From Rhodanobacter denitrificans (GTDB lineage: Bacteria > Pseudomonadota > Gammaproteobacteria > Xanthomonadales > Rhodanobacteraceae), in the NCBI RefSeq assembly GCF_003335105.1, contig NZ_QFWQ01000005.1, forward strand, positions 62,001-126,000: a DNA stretch of 64,000 nucleotides, read 5' to 3'. The first letter of the stretch is position 1. Every line of letters starts with the position of its first letter. Both the position numbers and the translations under genes were made by a program. This document shows positions 25,789-34,535 of the stretch, piece by piece. The notes below the pieces were generated by a model. The model saw only the letters and a list, made by a program, of their open reading frames with translations. It had not been told where the DNA came from and did not search any database.

Positions 25789-26553
25789 TCATGCCGCATC
25801 CGGCGCGGCGATGCGCAGGCCGGCGGCGTCGAGCGCCTCGCGCAGGCGGCACGCCAGCTGCACCGCGTGCGGACCGTCACCGTGCAGGCACAGCGTGTCG
25901 GCCCGCAGCGGAACAGTCTGGCCGTCCACCGCCCGCACCGTGCCGTCGCGGGCGATGCCGAGCGCCTGGGCCACGGCGGGCTCCACCTCTTCGATCACCG
26001 CGCCGGCCTCACGCCGCGGCTGCAGCGAGCCATCGGCACGGTAGCGGCGGTCGGCGAAGGCCTCCGCCGCCACCGCGAGGCCGAGCTTCCGGCCCGCTTC
26101 GATCAGCGCCGAACCCGCCAGGCCGAACAGTCGCAGCTGCGGGTCGAAGTCATGCACCGCGCGGGCCACCGCATCGGCTAGGAGGGCATCGCGCGCGGCC
26201 ATGTTGTATAGCGCGCCGTGTGGCTTGACGTGGCTGAGCGTGGCGCCGGCGGCGCGGGTGAACGCGTGCAGCGCGCCGATCTGGTAAAGCGTCATGGCGT
26301 AGGCCTCGGCGGGCGTCACGGCGATCTCGCGCCGGCCGAAACCCTGCAGATCCGGCAGCGAGACGTGCGCGCCGATCGCCACCCGGTGCGCCACCGCCTG
26401 CGCCACCGTGCGCTGCATGATCTCCGGGTCGCCGGCGTGGAAGCCGCAGGCGATGTTGGCCGAGCTGAGCAGCGGCAGCAGCGCATCGTCGTCGCCCATG
26501 CGCCACGCGCCGAACGATTCGCCGAGGTCGCCGTTGAGGTCGATGCGGTTCAT
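25789..26553 (-). CDS. pxpA: 5-oxoprolinase subunit PxpA (LamB/YcsF family)
   Basis: A protein of 254 residues beginning IDLNGDLGESFGAWRMGDD, the family's conserved start, with SSANIACGFHAGDPEIM, GAHVSLPDLQGFGRR, HVKPHGALYN and the C-terminal LCLHGDGPHAVQ. With PxpB and PxpC it makes the ATP-dependent prokaryotic 5-oxoprolinase that opens 5-oxoproline to glutamate. It overlaps pxpC by 4 bp (ATGA) and precedes DUF969 by 31 bp. Complete and of normal length. Confidence 0.95.
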   Translation of the reverse strand: MNRIDLNGDLGESFGAWRMGDDDALLPLLSSANIACGFHAGDPEIMQRTVAQAVAHRVAIGAHVSLPDLQGFGRREIAVTPAEAYAMTLYQIGALHAFTRAAGATLSHVKPHGALYNMAARDALLADAVARAVHDFDPQLRLFGLAGSALIEAGRKLGLAVAAEAFADRRYRADGSLQPRREAGAVIEEVEPAVAQALGIARDGTVRAVDGQTVPLRADTLCLHGDGPHAVQLACRLREALDAAGLRIAAPDAA

Positions 26554-27524
26554 GCGCCGGTTTCCAGTCGTTGTGCGATCGCGTCGAGCATGCGGGCCAG
26601 TCGTTGCCGGTGTGCGGCCAGCCGGGCCAGTGCCTCGTCCATGCCGGTCTCGCGGAAGCATACGGTATCGCCGGGACGCAGCTGCGCCAGCCGCGGCAGA
26701 TCCACCGCGGCGAGCTGGCCGATGCGCGGATAACCGCCGGTCACCGGCGCCTCGGCCTGCAGCGCGATCGGCTGGCCCGATGGCGGCAGCTGCAGCGTGC
26801 CGGGCAGCACCGCCTCGGATACGAGCTCCAGCGGTTCGGCCACGCGCAGGGCGAGGCCGTCCAGGCGAGCGGCGGTGCGGTTGCTGTCCTTGCTCAAGAT
26901 GAAACGCCCCCCGTACAGGTGCCGTTGCGAGGCGCTGTCCAGGGCGGCCCAATGGCTCCCGTGCAGCAGCGCCAGCGGCCGGTACGCGAAGTCGAACCAG
27001 GGCTGCGGGTCGAGGCCCCAGCCCAGCACGCGCACGTCGTGGCCGGGGGGAAGGGCACGCAGCGGCGGCGCCGCGCCCAGCGGCAGTACGTCGCCCGCCT
27101 GCAGCGCGCGGCCGATGCGTGCATGCAGGTCGCTGCTGCGGCTGCCGAGCAGTGGCGGCACGTCGAAGCCGCCGCGCACGGCGAGATAGCTGCGGCAACC
27201 CTGGCGCATGCCGCCAAGCTGCAGCACGCTGCCCGCGGGCAGCAGGCAGGTCGTCCATGGCGGGATCGCCCGTGAGCCGACCTGGGCGGCGATTGCCGCG
27301 CCGGTCACGGCGATGACCGCGGGCTGCTCGAAACGAAGGCTGGGCCCGGCCAGGGTGCATTCCAGCGCGGCCTCGCCGTGGCGATTGCCGACCAGTGCAT
27401 TGGCGAGCCGCCATGCCGGCATGTCCATCGCCCCGGCACGGCCCACGCCCAGCGCGGCCTGCCCCGGGCGGCCGGCATCCTGCAGACTGCTCAGCAAGCC
27501 TGGCTTGAGCACCGTGACGCTCAT
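26550..27524 (-). CDS. pxpC: 5-oxoprolinase subunit PxpC (biotin-dependent carboxyltransferase-like)
   Basis: A protein of 324 residues. The AHS2-type domain starts VLKPGLLSSLQDAGRPG and contains GVGRAGAMDMPAWRLANALVGN, AVTGAAIA and the late EAPVTGGYPRIGQLAAVDLP segment. Such subunits form a complex with PxpB (AHS1/KipI-like). It sits between pxpB and pxpA with ATGA overlaps at both ends, so the three are translationally coupled. Length is normal and no key segment is missing. Confidence 0.94.
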   Translation of the reverse strand: MSVTVLKPGLLSSLQDAGRPGQAALGVGRAGAMDMPAWRLANALVGNRHGEAALECTLAGPSLRFEQPAVIAVTGAAIAAQVGSRAIPPWTTCLLPAGSVLQLGGMRQGCRSYLAVRGGFDVPPLLGSRSSDLHARIGRALQAGDVLPLGAAPPLRALPPGHDVRVLGWGLDPQPWFDFAYRPLALLHGSHWAALDSASQRHLYGGRFILSKDSNRTAARLDGLALRVAEPLELVSEAVLPGTLQLPPSGQPIALQAEAPVTGGYPRIGQLAAVDLPRLAQLRPGDTVCFRETGMDEALARLAAHRQRLARMLDAIAQRLETGA

Positions 27525-28219
27525 CCGGAGTGGGCCGTGGCGAGCTGGCGAAAGGCGTCCGCCTCGATCGCGCGGAAGCGCACGCGATCGCCCGCGGCGA
27601 GCAGTGCCGGCGCTTCCGCCGCGAGATCGAACAGGCGGAGCGGCGTGCGCCCGATGACCTGCCAGCCGCCCGGCAGCGCCTCGGGGTAGATGCCGGTCTG
27701 GCGGCCGCCGATCGCCACGCTGCCGGCCGGCACGCGCTGGCGCGGATCGCTGCGACGCGGCATCATCAGGCGTGGATCGAGTCCGAGCAGGTAGGGGAAG
27801 CCCGGGGCGAAGCCGAGCATCGCCACGCGGTAATCCGCCGCCGCGTGCAGCGCGGGCACCGCGGCCTCGTCGAGCCCGCAATGGGCGGCGACTTCGGCGA
27901 GGTCCGGGCCGTACTCGCCGCCATAGCAGACCGGAATGACCAGTTCGTGCGCCGCGGCGACGCCCTCGCCGGTCTCGGCCAGGGCCGCATCGGCGGCCGC
28001 CTGCAGCTGGAGGTGGGGACCGCCATCGCCGGGCCAGTCCCGCGGGTCGAAGCGCAGCAGCACGCTGGCGTAGGCCGGCACGCACTCCACCCGCGGCAGC
28101 CGGCGCAGACAGGCGGCCGCCGCCTGCACCCGGGCGTTGAGCTCGATATCGATGCGGTCGCCGAAACGCAGCAGCAGTGCGTCCTCGGCCAGTGTCTCGA
28201 ACCGGGTCGGCGACTCCAT
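27521..28219 (-). CDS. pxpB: 5-oxoprolinase subunit PxpB (KipI/AHS1 family)
   Basis: A protein of 232 residues with AHS1 features: ALLLRFGDRIDIELNARV near the start, VIPVCYGGEYGPDL, MLGFAPGFPYLLGLDPRL, and the R-x-x-V-P-A-G-S-V-A-I-G-G-R-Q-T-G-I-Y-P run. It partners PxpC. Start ATG at 28219; the HIT gene ends only 7 bp upstream, and its stop overlaps the pxpC start. It probably shares a transcript with the hydrolase and HIT genes. Confidence 0.94.
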   Translation of the reverse strand: MESPTRFETLAEDALLLRFGDRIDIELNARVQAAAACLRRLPRVECVPAYASVLLRFDPRDWPGDGGPHLQLQAAADAALAETGEGVAAAHELVIPVCYGGEYGPDLAEVAAHCGLDEAAVPALHAAADYRVAMLGFAPGFPYLLGLDPRLMMPRRSDPRQRVPAGSVAIGGRQTGIYPEALPGGWQVIGRTPLRLFDLAAEAPALLAAGDRVRFRAIEADAFRQLATAHSG

Positions 28220-28226
28220 CGGTGCG

Positions 28227-28652
28227 TTACCGGGCCGGGCCAGCCAGCTGATGGCGCAGCGCATCCTGCCGCGCGGCCAGCGCCGTTCCGGCATACGGCT
28301 GCGCGCGGCCGCTGCCCCAGACCGGGCCGGGCCACGCCGTGTCGCCTTCGCGACGTGCCACCACGTGCACGTGCAGCTGGCGCACGATATTGCCGAGCGC
28401 GCCGAGGTTGAGCTTGTCGCAGGGGGCGACGGCACGCAACGCAGCGGCGGCACGATTCACCTCCTGCCACAGCGCGGCCTGCTCATCGTCGCGCAGGTCG
28501 GCGATCTCGACCAGGCCGTTTCGGCGCGGCACCAGGACCAGCCACGGGTAGCGCGCGTCGTCCATCAGCCGCACCTCGCACAGTGGCAGCGACGCGACCG
28601 GCCGGGTGTCCGCCGCCAACCGCGGGTCGAGCGCGAAGTCGGCTGTGCTCAT
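28227..28652 (-). CDS. HIT domain protein
   Basis: A protein of 141 residues with the histidine-triad motif QLHVHVVAR near residue 93 (His-x-His-x with a third position changed to Val-Ala). The preceding KLNLGALGNIVRQ and DDARYPWLVLVPRRNG are typical of small HIT nucleotide hydrolases or transferases. Family members act on nucleotide-linked substrates such as Ap4A or AMP derivatives. Only two of the usual three His are in the strict pattern, so activity should be treated as unproven. It overlaps the upstream hydrolase by 4 bp. Confidence 0.87.
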   Translation of the reverse strand: MSTADFALDPRLAADTRPVASLPLCEVRLMDDARYPWLVLVPRRNGLVEIADLRDDEQAALWQEVNRAAAALRAVAPCDKLNLGALGNIVRQLHVHVVARREGDTAWPGPVWGSGRAQPYAGTALAARQDALRHQLAGPAR

Positions 28653-29320
28653 GCGGCACCGGCCAGCTGCCGGTCGAAGAACGCCAGCGTGCGCTGCAGC
28701 GCCAGTTTCGCGCTGGCCTCATGGTAGGGCGCGCTGCCGTCGCGGTTGAAGGCGTGGTCGGCCGGATAGGTGAAGAGTTCCATCTGGGGCAGCGCCTCGC
28801 GATGCTTTGCCACCATCTCCGGCGGGATGCTGCGGTCCTTCTCGCCGAAGTGGAACATCACTGGCGCCCGCGGCGTCTCGTGCAGGAACGGCAGGTTGCG
28901 CGCGCCGTAGTAGCTCACCGACGGCAGCCCCAGGCGCAGCGCGGCAAGCAGCGCCACGGTGCCGCCCCAGCAGTAGCCGACGGTGCCGATCCGGCCGGCC
29001 GAGGCGATCGATTCAGCGGCGCTGGCGACATCTTCCAGCGCGCGCTCCAGCCCCAGTTCGCCGATCAGTTGCCGGCCCTTGTTCATCCCGGCCTGGTCGT
29101 AGGCCAGTTCGACGCCGCTCTCCAGGTGATCGAAGAACGCCGGTGCGATCGCGACATAGCCGTGCCCGGCGAAGCCGTCGGCCACGCGGCGGATGTGCGC
29201 GGTGACGCCGAAGATTTCCTGGATCACCACGATGCCACCCTTCGGCTTGCCCTGCGGCTGGGCGAGGTAGCCGCCGATGCACTGGGTGCGGCTGGTGGGG
29301 ATGTTGATGTGCTGGCCCAT
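28649..29320 (-). CDS. Dienelactone hydrolase family protein
   Basis: A protein of 223 residues with an alpha/beta-hydrolase layout: [21 protein letters not shown] near the start, the nucleophile elbow GYCWGG with Cys as in dienelactone hydrolase, [12 protein letters not shown] carrying the Asp, and ADHAFNRDG carrying the His. It probably hydrolyses a lactone or ester; whether it acts on dienelactone is uncertain because no aromatic-degradation genes are nearby. First gene of the minus-strand operon that continues through HIT and pxpBCA; divergent from rimO. Confidence 0.88.
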   Translation of the reverse strand: MGQHINIPTSRTQCIGGYLAQPQGKPKGGIVVIQEIFGVTAHIRRVADGFAGHGYVAIAPAFFDHLESGVELAYDQAGMNKGRQLIGELGLERALEDVASAAESIASAGRIGTVGYCWGGTVALLAALRLGLPSVSYYGARNLPFLHETPRAPVMFHFGEKDRSIPPEMVAKHREALPQMELFTYPADHAFNRDGSAPYHEASAKLALQRTLAFFDRQLAGAA

Positions 29321-29384
29321 GGTGCGGCTCCGGCAGGGGGATGGCGTGAAGTCTAGCTGCGCCGGTGGCCGGGCCGCACTGCCG

Positions 29385-29390
29385 TATAAT
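29385..29390 (+). promoter_or_regulatory. rimO -10 box
   Basis: A perfect TATAAT lies 37 bp before the rimO start. A convincing -35 box is not visible at 16-18 bp upstream. The region is shared with the divergent hydrolase operon. Confidence 0.55.
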
Positions 29391-29426
29391 CGTCGGTTGT
29401 TCCGCATGTTTCCGGTGTCGACACGC

Positions 29427-30764
29427 ATGTCCCAGACCGCACACAAAATCGGCTTCGTCAGCCTCGGTTGCCCCAAGGCGCTGGTCGATTCCGAGCGCAT
29501 CCTCACCCAGCTCAAGGTCGAGGGCTACGAGATCGTGCCCAGCTACGGCGAGGCCGACGCGGTGGTGGTGAACACCTGCGGCTTCATCGACGCGGCGGTG
29601 CAGGAGTCGCTGGATTCGATCGGCACCGCGCTCAACGAGAACGGCAAGGTGATCGTCACCGGCTGCCTGGGCAAGCGCGAAGCGCTGATCCGCGAGGCTT
29701 ACCCCGACGTGCTCTCGATCAGCGGCCCGCAGGACTACGCCAGCGTGATGGGCGCGGTGCACGCGGCGCTGCCGCCGAAGCGCAACAGGTTCATCGACAT
29801 CGTGCCGGACACCGGCGTGAAGTTGACGCCCAAGCACTACGCATATCTCAAGATTTCCGAAGGCTGCAACCACCGCTGCAGCTTCTGCATCATCCCCTCG
29901 ATGCGCGGCAACCTGGTCTCGCGCCCGGTCGACCAGGTGCTGGTGGAGGCCGAGAAGCTGGTCAAGGGCGGCGTGAAGGAACTGCTGGTGATCTCGCAGG
30001 ACACCAGCGCCTATGGCGTCGACATGAAATACGCCGAACGCGAGTGGCGCGGCAGGCCGTACCGCACGCGCATGACCGAGCTGTGCGAGGGCCTGTCCGA
30101 ACTCGGCGTGTGGACGCGGCTGCACTATGTCTACCCGTACCCGCACGTGGACGAAGTGATGCCGCTGATGGCGGATGGAAAGATCCTGCCGTACCTCGAC
30201 ATCCCGTTCCAGCACGCCAGCCCGCGCATCCTGAAACTGATGAAGCGCCCCGGCAACATCGACAAGACGCTGGAGCGCATCCAGAACTGGCGCAAGCAGG
30301 TGCCGGACCTCACCATCCGCAGCACCTTCATCGTCGGCTTTCCCGGCGAGACCGACGCCGAGTTCGAAGAGCTGCTGGATTTCCTGCGCGAGGCCGAGCT
30401 CGATCGCGTGGGCGCCTTCGCCTATTCGCCGGTGGACGGCGCGAAGGCGAACGAACTGCCCGGCGCGGTCTCCGAGGAACTGAAGGAAGACCGCCTCGAA
30501 CAGTTCATGGCAGTGCAGGCGGAAATCTCCGCCGCGAAGCTCAAGCGCAAGGTCGGCCGCACGATCAGGGTGCTGGTCGACGAGGCGGGCGCCGATGGCG
30601 CGGTGGCACGCTCGGCGGCGGATGCGCCGGAAATCGACGGCACGGTGCTGATCGCCGACGGCCACTCGCTGAAGCCGGGCCAGTTCGTCGACGTGCTGGT
30701 CGAGGCGGCCGGCGAGCACGACCTGCACGCGCGCCTGGCGCATCCCGCGCTGAAGATCATTTGA
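29427..30764 (+). CDS. rimO: Ribosomal protein S12 methylthiotransferase RimO
   Basis: A protein of 445 residues with the MTTase layout: an N-terminal UPF0004 domain with cluster-binding Cys ([26 protein letters not shown]), the radical-SAM motif CNHRCSFC with [16 protein letters not shown], and a C-terminal TRAM domain ([20 protein letters not shown]). It adds a methylthio group to Asp89 of S12. Start ATG at 29427; an earlier in-frame start lies upstream of the -10 box and is unlikely. A hairpin follows the stop by 5 bp. Confidence 0.97.
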   Translation: MSQTAHKIGFVSLGCPKALVDSERILTQLKVEGYEIVPSYGEADAVVVNTCGFIDAAVQESLDSIGTALNENGKVIVTGCLGKREALIREAYPDVLSISGPQDYASVMGAVHAALPPKRNRFIDIVPDTGVKLTPKHYAYLKISEGCNHRCSFCIIPSMRGNLVSRPVDQVLVEAEKLVKGGVKELLVISQDTSAYGVDMKYAEREWRGRPYRTRMTELCEGLSELGVWTRLHYVYPYPHVDEVMPLMADGKILPYLDIPFQHASPRILKLMKRPGNIDKTLERIQNWRKQVPDLTIRSTFIVGFPGETDAEFEELLDFLREAELDRVGAFAYSPVDGAKANELPGAVSEELKEDRLEQFMAVQAEISAAKLKRKVGRTIRVLVDEAGADGAVARSAADAPEIDGTVLIADGHSLKPGQFVDVLVEAAGEHDLHARLAHPALKII

Positions 30765-30768
30765 GGTT

Positions 30769-30786
30769 GCGGCCACCGATGGCCGC
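30769..30786 (+). terminator. Hairpin after rimO
   Basis: GCGGCCA and TGGCCGC pair around the tetraloop CCGA, 5 bp after the rimO stop. Only two T residues follow, so it may be a weak terminator. Confidence 0.5.
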
Positions 30787-30867
30787 TTCCGGCATCGATG
30801 CGAGGCGTGGAGTGGATGCCATGACGATCTGCGGGTCGGCGCGTTCACGGACGTGCACTTGAAATAC

Positions 30868-31674
30868 ATGGCGCCGGCGCGCGATGCGGTCGACCCGCAG
30901 CTGTTCGGGCGGATGCCTCTGGCGGCGTGGCGCGACCATGCCGGGCTGATCGAAGGCCGCGACTGGCCATCCGTCGACGCGTTCAACACCGCCCGCCCTG
31001 CAGGCATGTGCGAGCGCTTCGTGGCGCAAACCCACGAATTGCTGGCCGACGGCCTGCACTACGAACAGCGCGTCGCCGACCGCGGCGAGATCGCCACCCG
31101 CGAACGCAACTGGCACGATCTGTTCAATGCGCTGGTCTGGCTGCGCCATCCTGCGCTCAAGCGCGCGCTCAACGCGCGGCAGGTTGCCGAGATCGCCCGC
31201 GAGGGGCTGAAGCAGCGTTCGCGCGCCCAATGCGCGCTCACCCATTTCGACGAAGCCGGCGTGGTGGTCGCGCTGCGCGACCCGGCGCTGCTCGCACTGT
31301 GGGACGCCCACGACTGGCACGGCCTCTTCTGGCGCGAGCGCGCGGCGTGGCTGGATGGCCGCATCCAGGTGGAAGTGTTCGGCCATGCCCTGCTCGAACA
31401 TGCGCTGACGCCGGAAAAGCTGCTGGTGGGCAAGGCGCTGGTGGTGGCAGATGCCTCCGCGATACCGCCGCCGGTGGCGGGCGAGGCTTGCGCGCAGGCG
31501 ATCCGCGAAACCCGCCTGCTGCGCGACCCGCAGGAATTGCGCCCCCTGCCACTCGCCGGCGTGCCTGGCTGGCATCCGCGCAACGAACTCGAAGCGTTCA
31601 GCCGCGAGGCTCCCTGCTTCCGTCCGTTGCGGGCGGGACGCCGCTATCCGGCACCGCTGCGGCTGGTCGACTGA
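30868..31674 (+). CDS. DUF3025 domain protein
   Basis: About 268 residues, cytosolic, without signal or membrane helices. It carries the family's recognisable run RNWHDLFNALVWLRHPALKRALN and LTHFDEAGVVVALRD, with His/Trp motifs (WDAHDWHGLFW) in mid-protein and GVPGWHPRN near the end. The function of the family is unknown. Starts are ambiguous: ATG 30868 (used) or GTG 30853 five codons earlier; neither has a strong ribosome site. A 290-bp stretch follows before the next gene, and I see no gene or clear signal in it. Confidence 0.82.
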   Translation: MAPARDAVDPQLFGRMPLAAWRDHAGLIEGRDWPSVDAFNTARPAGMCERFVAQTHELLADGLHYEQRVADRGEIATRERNWHDLFNALVWLRHPALKRALNARQVAEIAREGLKQRSRAQCALTHFDEAGVVVALRDPALLALWDAHDWHGLFWRERAAWLDGRIQVEVFGHALLEHALTPEKLLVGKALVVADASAIPPPVAGEACAQAIRETRLLRDPQELRPLPLAGVPGWHPRNELEAFSREAPCFRPLRAGRRYPAPLRLVD

Positions 31675-31964
31675 AGCGGCAGGCATGGGACGCGCCGCTG
31701 TCCGGCACGCCGGCACGGCCTTCGTGGCCGGGCCCACGCGGAGACGCGCGTTTGCGACCGCGAGCGTCGCGCCAGCCCCATCGACCGACGGTGGCACGCG
31801 CGTCACCCCCGGGGCGCCGAGCAGATAGCATTCGTTCCTCCACAGGCGGAGCCTGCGCCTGATGGATCATTCAAGCCGGTACCGCATCCGCGATGCGGCC
31901 TGATCCAGCGGCAGGCATCGCGCGGGCGCAGCGGTACATATCTCGAACCCCAGGGAGTCAAGGC

Positions 31965-32423
31965 ATGGTTTCCACGTTGAGCGACTTCGCGGCGCGCCAG
32001 CAGATTGAAGATGTCGTGGTCAGGATGTTCGTCGCGACGGACGAGCGGGACTGGGCGACCCTGAAAGCCTGCTTTACCGATCCGTTCGTCCTGGACATGA
32101 CGTCCATGGTGGGCGGCGCGCCGACGAGCATGACGCCCGGGCAAGTCGCGGACGCGTGGGCGGAAGGCTTCAAGACGCTCGACCACGTCCACCACCAGAT
32201 CGGCAACCTGCGGACCAGCGTGACCGGCCCGGCGGCCACCGTGCGCTGCTACGGCGTCGCGTTGCATCATCGCGGCGGGATCACCGCGGCGGACAAGACG
32301 CGCAGGTTCGTCGGAACCTACGAATTGGGCCTGGAGATGGAGGCCGGGAACTGGCGCATCGCGAAGCTGGTATTCCTGCTGAAGTTCATTGACGGCAACC
32401 TCTCGCTCGAATCGGCGTCCTGA
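31965..32423 (+). CDS. SnoaL/NTF2-like protein
   Basis: A protein of 152 residues. The start LSDFAARQQIEDVVVRMFVATDERDWATLKACFTDPFVLDM is typical of SnoaL-like/NTF2 alpha-beta cone proteins, and the fold continues with VRCYGVALHHRGGI and YELGLEMEAGNWRIAKLVF. Such proteins are small enzymes, binding modules or polyketide/steroid isomerase relatives. The active-site-like His-His (ALHHRG) and Asp residues are visible, but the substrate is not predictable. Start at ATG 31965 after AGGGAG. It is isolated, convergent with greB. Confidence 0.8.
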   Translation: MVSTLSDFAARQQIEDVVVRMFVATDERDWATLKACFTDPFVLDMTSMVGGAPTSMTPGQVADAWAEGFKTLDHVHHQIGNLRTSVTGPAATVRCYGVALHHRGGITAADKTRRFVGTYELGLEMEAGNWRIAKLVFLLKFIDGNLSLESAS

Positions 32424-32517
32424 ACCCGGTCGCCGCTTGACTGATGCCTGTATCGGCGACGTTGGCAACGACGTCGGCCGGGCGGGCGGGATGGCAGGCC
32501 TGCAGTTCGCGCGACCT

Positions 32518-33021
32518 TCATGCCTCGTAGCGCACCTCGACGACCAGGAAGCGTGTGCGTCCAGCGGGAAGCTCGGCCTCGAACTCGTCGTCGAGGCGCT
32601 TCTTCAGCACCGCCCGTGCCAGCGGCGAGTCGATGCTGATCCAGCCGCGCTTCGCGTCGGTCTCGTCGGGGCCCACGATGCGGTAGCGGACTTCCTCGCC
32701 GCTGGCGAGGTTCTCCAGCGTGATCGCGGCGCCGAAGAACACCGCCTCGCGGTCGCCCGGCGCGCCCTCGGCCACCTTGAGCGAAGGGATGCGCTTGCTG
32801 AGGTAGCGGGCGCGGCGGTCGATCTCGCCGAGCTGCTTCTTGCGGTAGGTGTACTCGGCGTTCTCCGAGCGGTCGCCCTCGGCGGCGGCCGCCGCCAGTG
32901 CCTTCACCACTTCCGGTCGCAGCACGTGCCACAGGTGGTCGAGCTCGGCCTTCAGCCGCTCGAAGCCCTCGCGGGTGATGATCGCGGTGGAACCCGGCGC
33001 GGGCGGACGCCAGCGGCTCAT
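32518..33021 (-). CDS. greB: Transcription elongation factor GreB
   Basis: A protein of 167 residues with the GreB rather than GreA signature: [24 protein letters not shown], then [20 protein letters not shown], where the acidic tip residues that reach the RNA-polymerase active site lie, and [18 protein letters not shown]. The C-terminal FKBP-like domain follows ([27 protein letters not shown]). It rescues backtracked RNA polymerase by stimulating transcript cleavage. It overlaps the membrane/TPR gene upstream by 4 bp, so the two are translationally coupled. Confidence 0.96.
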   Translation of the reverse strand: MSRWRPPAPGSTAIITREGFERLKAELDHLWHVLRPEVVKALAAAAAEGDRSENAEYTYRKKQLGEIDRRARYLSKRIPSLKVAEGAPGDREAVFFGAAITLENLASGEEVRYRIVGPDETDAKRGWISIDSPLARAVLKKRLDDEFEAELPAGRTRFLVVEVRYEA

Positions 33022-34268
33022 GCGGGGCTGGCCAGGCGTTGCCGCTGCGCGTCGATCTCGGCACGCAGCGGATGTTCCGGCCATGCGCCGGCGAGTTGGT
33101 TGAGCAAGGTCGTCGCGTCGGCGTGCTGGTCGGCGTGCGCGCCGAGCAGGCGCGCGGCGAGCAGGCCGTAGTGCGGCGCCTGCGGATCGCGCGGCCAGTG
33201 CGCGAGGTAGCCGCGGCCGAGATGGATGGCGAGGCGGTCCATGCCCAGGCGCGCGGCGAGATCGGCCAGTTCGCCGCAGGTGCGCGGGTCGTCCGGCACG
33301 AACGCGGGATCGAGGCTGCAGCACTCCTGCAGCACGCCCAGCGCGCGGCGCGGCTCCTTCTGTGCGATCAGCGCGGCGATCCAGATCTGCCCGTGCACCA
33401 GCAGGTCGTCGCGCAGGCCCTGCCGCTTCAGCAGCTCGCGGTAGAGCTGGTGCACCGGCGGTGGCGCGCTGCGCAGGCGCAGGCGTTCGGCCAGCCGGCG
33501 CAGCGCGGTGACCGGCTCGTCGGCGGCCAGCGCGCGCGCCTCGTCGACCAGGCGGTCGTCCTCGTCCTGGCCGGAGGCCTTGGCCAGTTCCGGCGCCTCG
33601 GGAACCAGGCCGAAGCGCTCGTGGCGCTGGTGGATCATCGCGCCCATCAGGTGGAAGGCGAGCACGATCAGGTAGGTGTAGGCGAAGGCGAACAGCGGCA
33701 AGGCCAGCAGCCGCGGCAGCAGCGCCGAGGTGACCGAGGCCAGCACGATCAGCAGGCCGAGCAGCAGGTTGATCGCCACCGGGATCAGGTAGGCGGCACC
33801 GAAGCCGCCGATGACGCGCGCCCAGTTCAGCGGGTTGATCGCCAGCGCGAGATTGCCGTCGAACGCCAGCGACATGTCGATCGCCGGCAGCGCCAGGGCG
33901 GACAGGATCAGCACCGGCCACAGCAGGCGCGGGAAGAACACGATGGCCAGCACGCACAGCGCAACCACCAGCAGGTGGATCGCGGTGAGCCCCCAGCCGC
34001 TGGCGCTGTTGCCGTCGCTGCCGACGTCCGGCGGATCGGCGTAGCCGTTGGCGGTATGCAGCAGGCAGTCGGCGGCGTAGCGCCAGGTGGCGGCCCATAC
34101 CAGGGCGCTGGCCAGCACCCCGGTCCAGGACGGCAGCAGGCCGACGTAGTGCACCAGCGCCAGCACCACGCAGGTGGCCAGGGCGGCACCGCGCAGCGGA
34201 TAGCCGAAGCCGGCTGCGAGGCGCTCGCCGAAGGGCGTGTCGGCGGGGACTACTTCGACGCGCGGCAT
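33018..34268 (-). CDS. Membrane protein with C-terminal helical-repeat domain
   Basis: About 416 residues. The N-half has six or so hydrophobic helices ([59 protein letters not shown] and [15 protein letters not shown]). The C-half after residue 240 is soluble and helical with TPR-like character ([51 protein letters not shown]). Start ATG at 34268 with GAGG at 8 nt spacing; a GTG at 34292 is possible. It lies between the 49-residue ORF (10 bp) and greB (4-bp overlap). I do not recognise a function; the N-half resembles DUF4013-type membrane domains. Confidence 0.75.
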   Translation of the reverse strand: MPRVEVVPADTPFGERLAAGFGYPLRGAALATCVVLALVHYVGLLPSWTGVLASALVWAATWRYAADCLLHTANGYADPPDVGSDGNSASGWGLTAIHLLVVALCVLAIVFFPRLLWPVLILSALALPAIDMSLAFDGNLALAINPLNWARVIGGFGAAYLIPVAINLLLGLLIVLASVTSALLPRLLALPLFAFAYTYLIVLAFHLMGAMIHQRHERFGLVPEAPELAKASGQDEDDRLVDEARALAADEPVTALRRLAERLRLRSAPPPVHQLYRELLKRQGLRDDLLVHGQIWIAALIAQKEPRRALGVLQECCSLDPAFVPDDPRTCGELADLAARLGMDRLAIHLGRGYLAHWPRDPQAPHYGLLAARLLGAHADQHADATTLLNQLAGAWPEHPLRAEIDAQRQRLASPA

Positions 34269-34278
34269 CGGCGGCGCC

Positions 34279-34428
34279 TCAGCGCTTGCCACCGAAGATG
34301 CCGCCGAGCACGCCGCGCAGGATCTGGCGCCCGATCTGGCTGACCATGGTGCGCACCACCTGGTTGCCGTAACGCGGATCGAGGTTGACGCTGGTGCTGT
34401 CGTTGCGGCCGATGAGGATCTCGGTCAT
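34279..34428 (-). CDS. 49-residue conserved-looking small protein
   Basis: A protein of 49 residues starting at ATG 34428, after GGATGGAACGCC, and ending G-G-I-F-G-G-K-R. The middle (YGNQVVRTMVSQIGRQILRG) predicts one amphipathic helix. Its stop is 10 bp before the membrane/TPR gene, so it heads the three-gene greB operon. A longer in-frame start (34470) adds a less plausible tail. Too small for family assignment; a real gene is supported by the ribosome site and tight operon spacing. Confidence 0.55.
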   Translation of the reverse strand: MTEILIGRNDSTSVNLDPRYGNQVVRTMVSQIGRQILRGVLGGIFGGKR

Positions 34429-34535
34429 GGCGTTCCATCCGTTGCGGGTGGGTCGATTGTAACCAGGCATTGCCGCGCGTTGAGTCGGAGCCGTGCGCCC
34501 GCTATGGTGGGCGTTTTCCGCGGGTGAAGTTCGTG

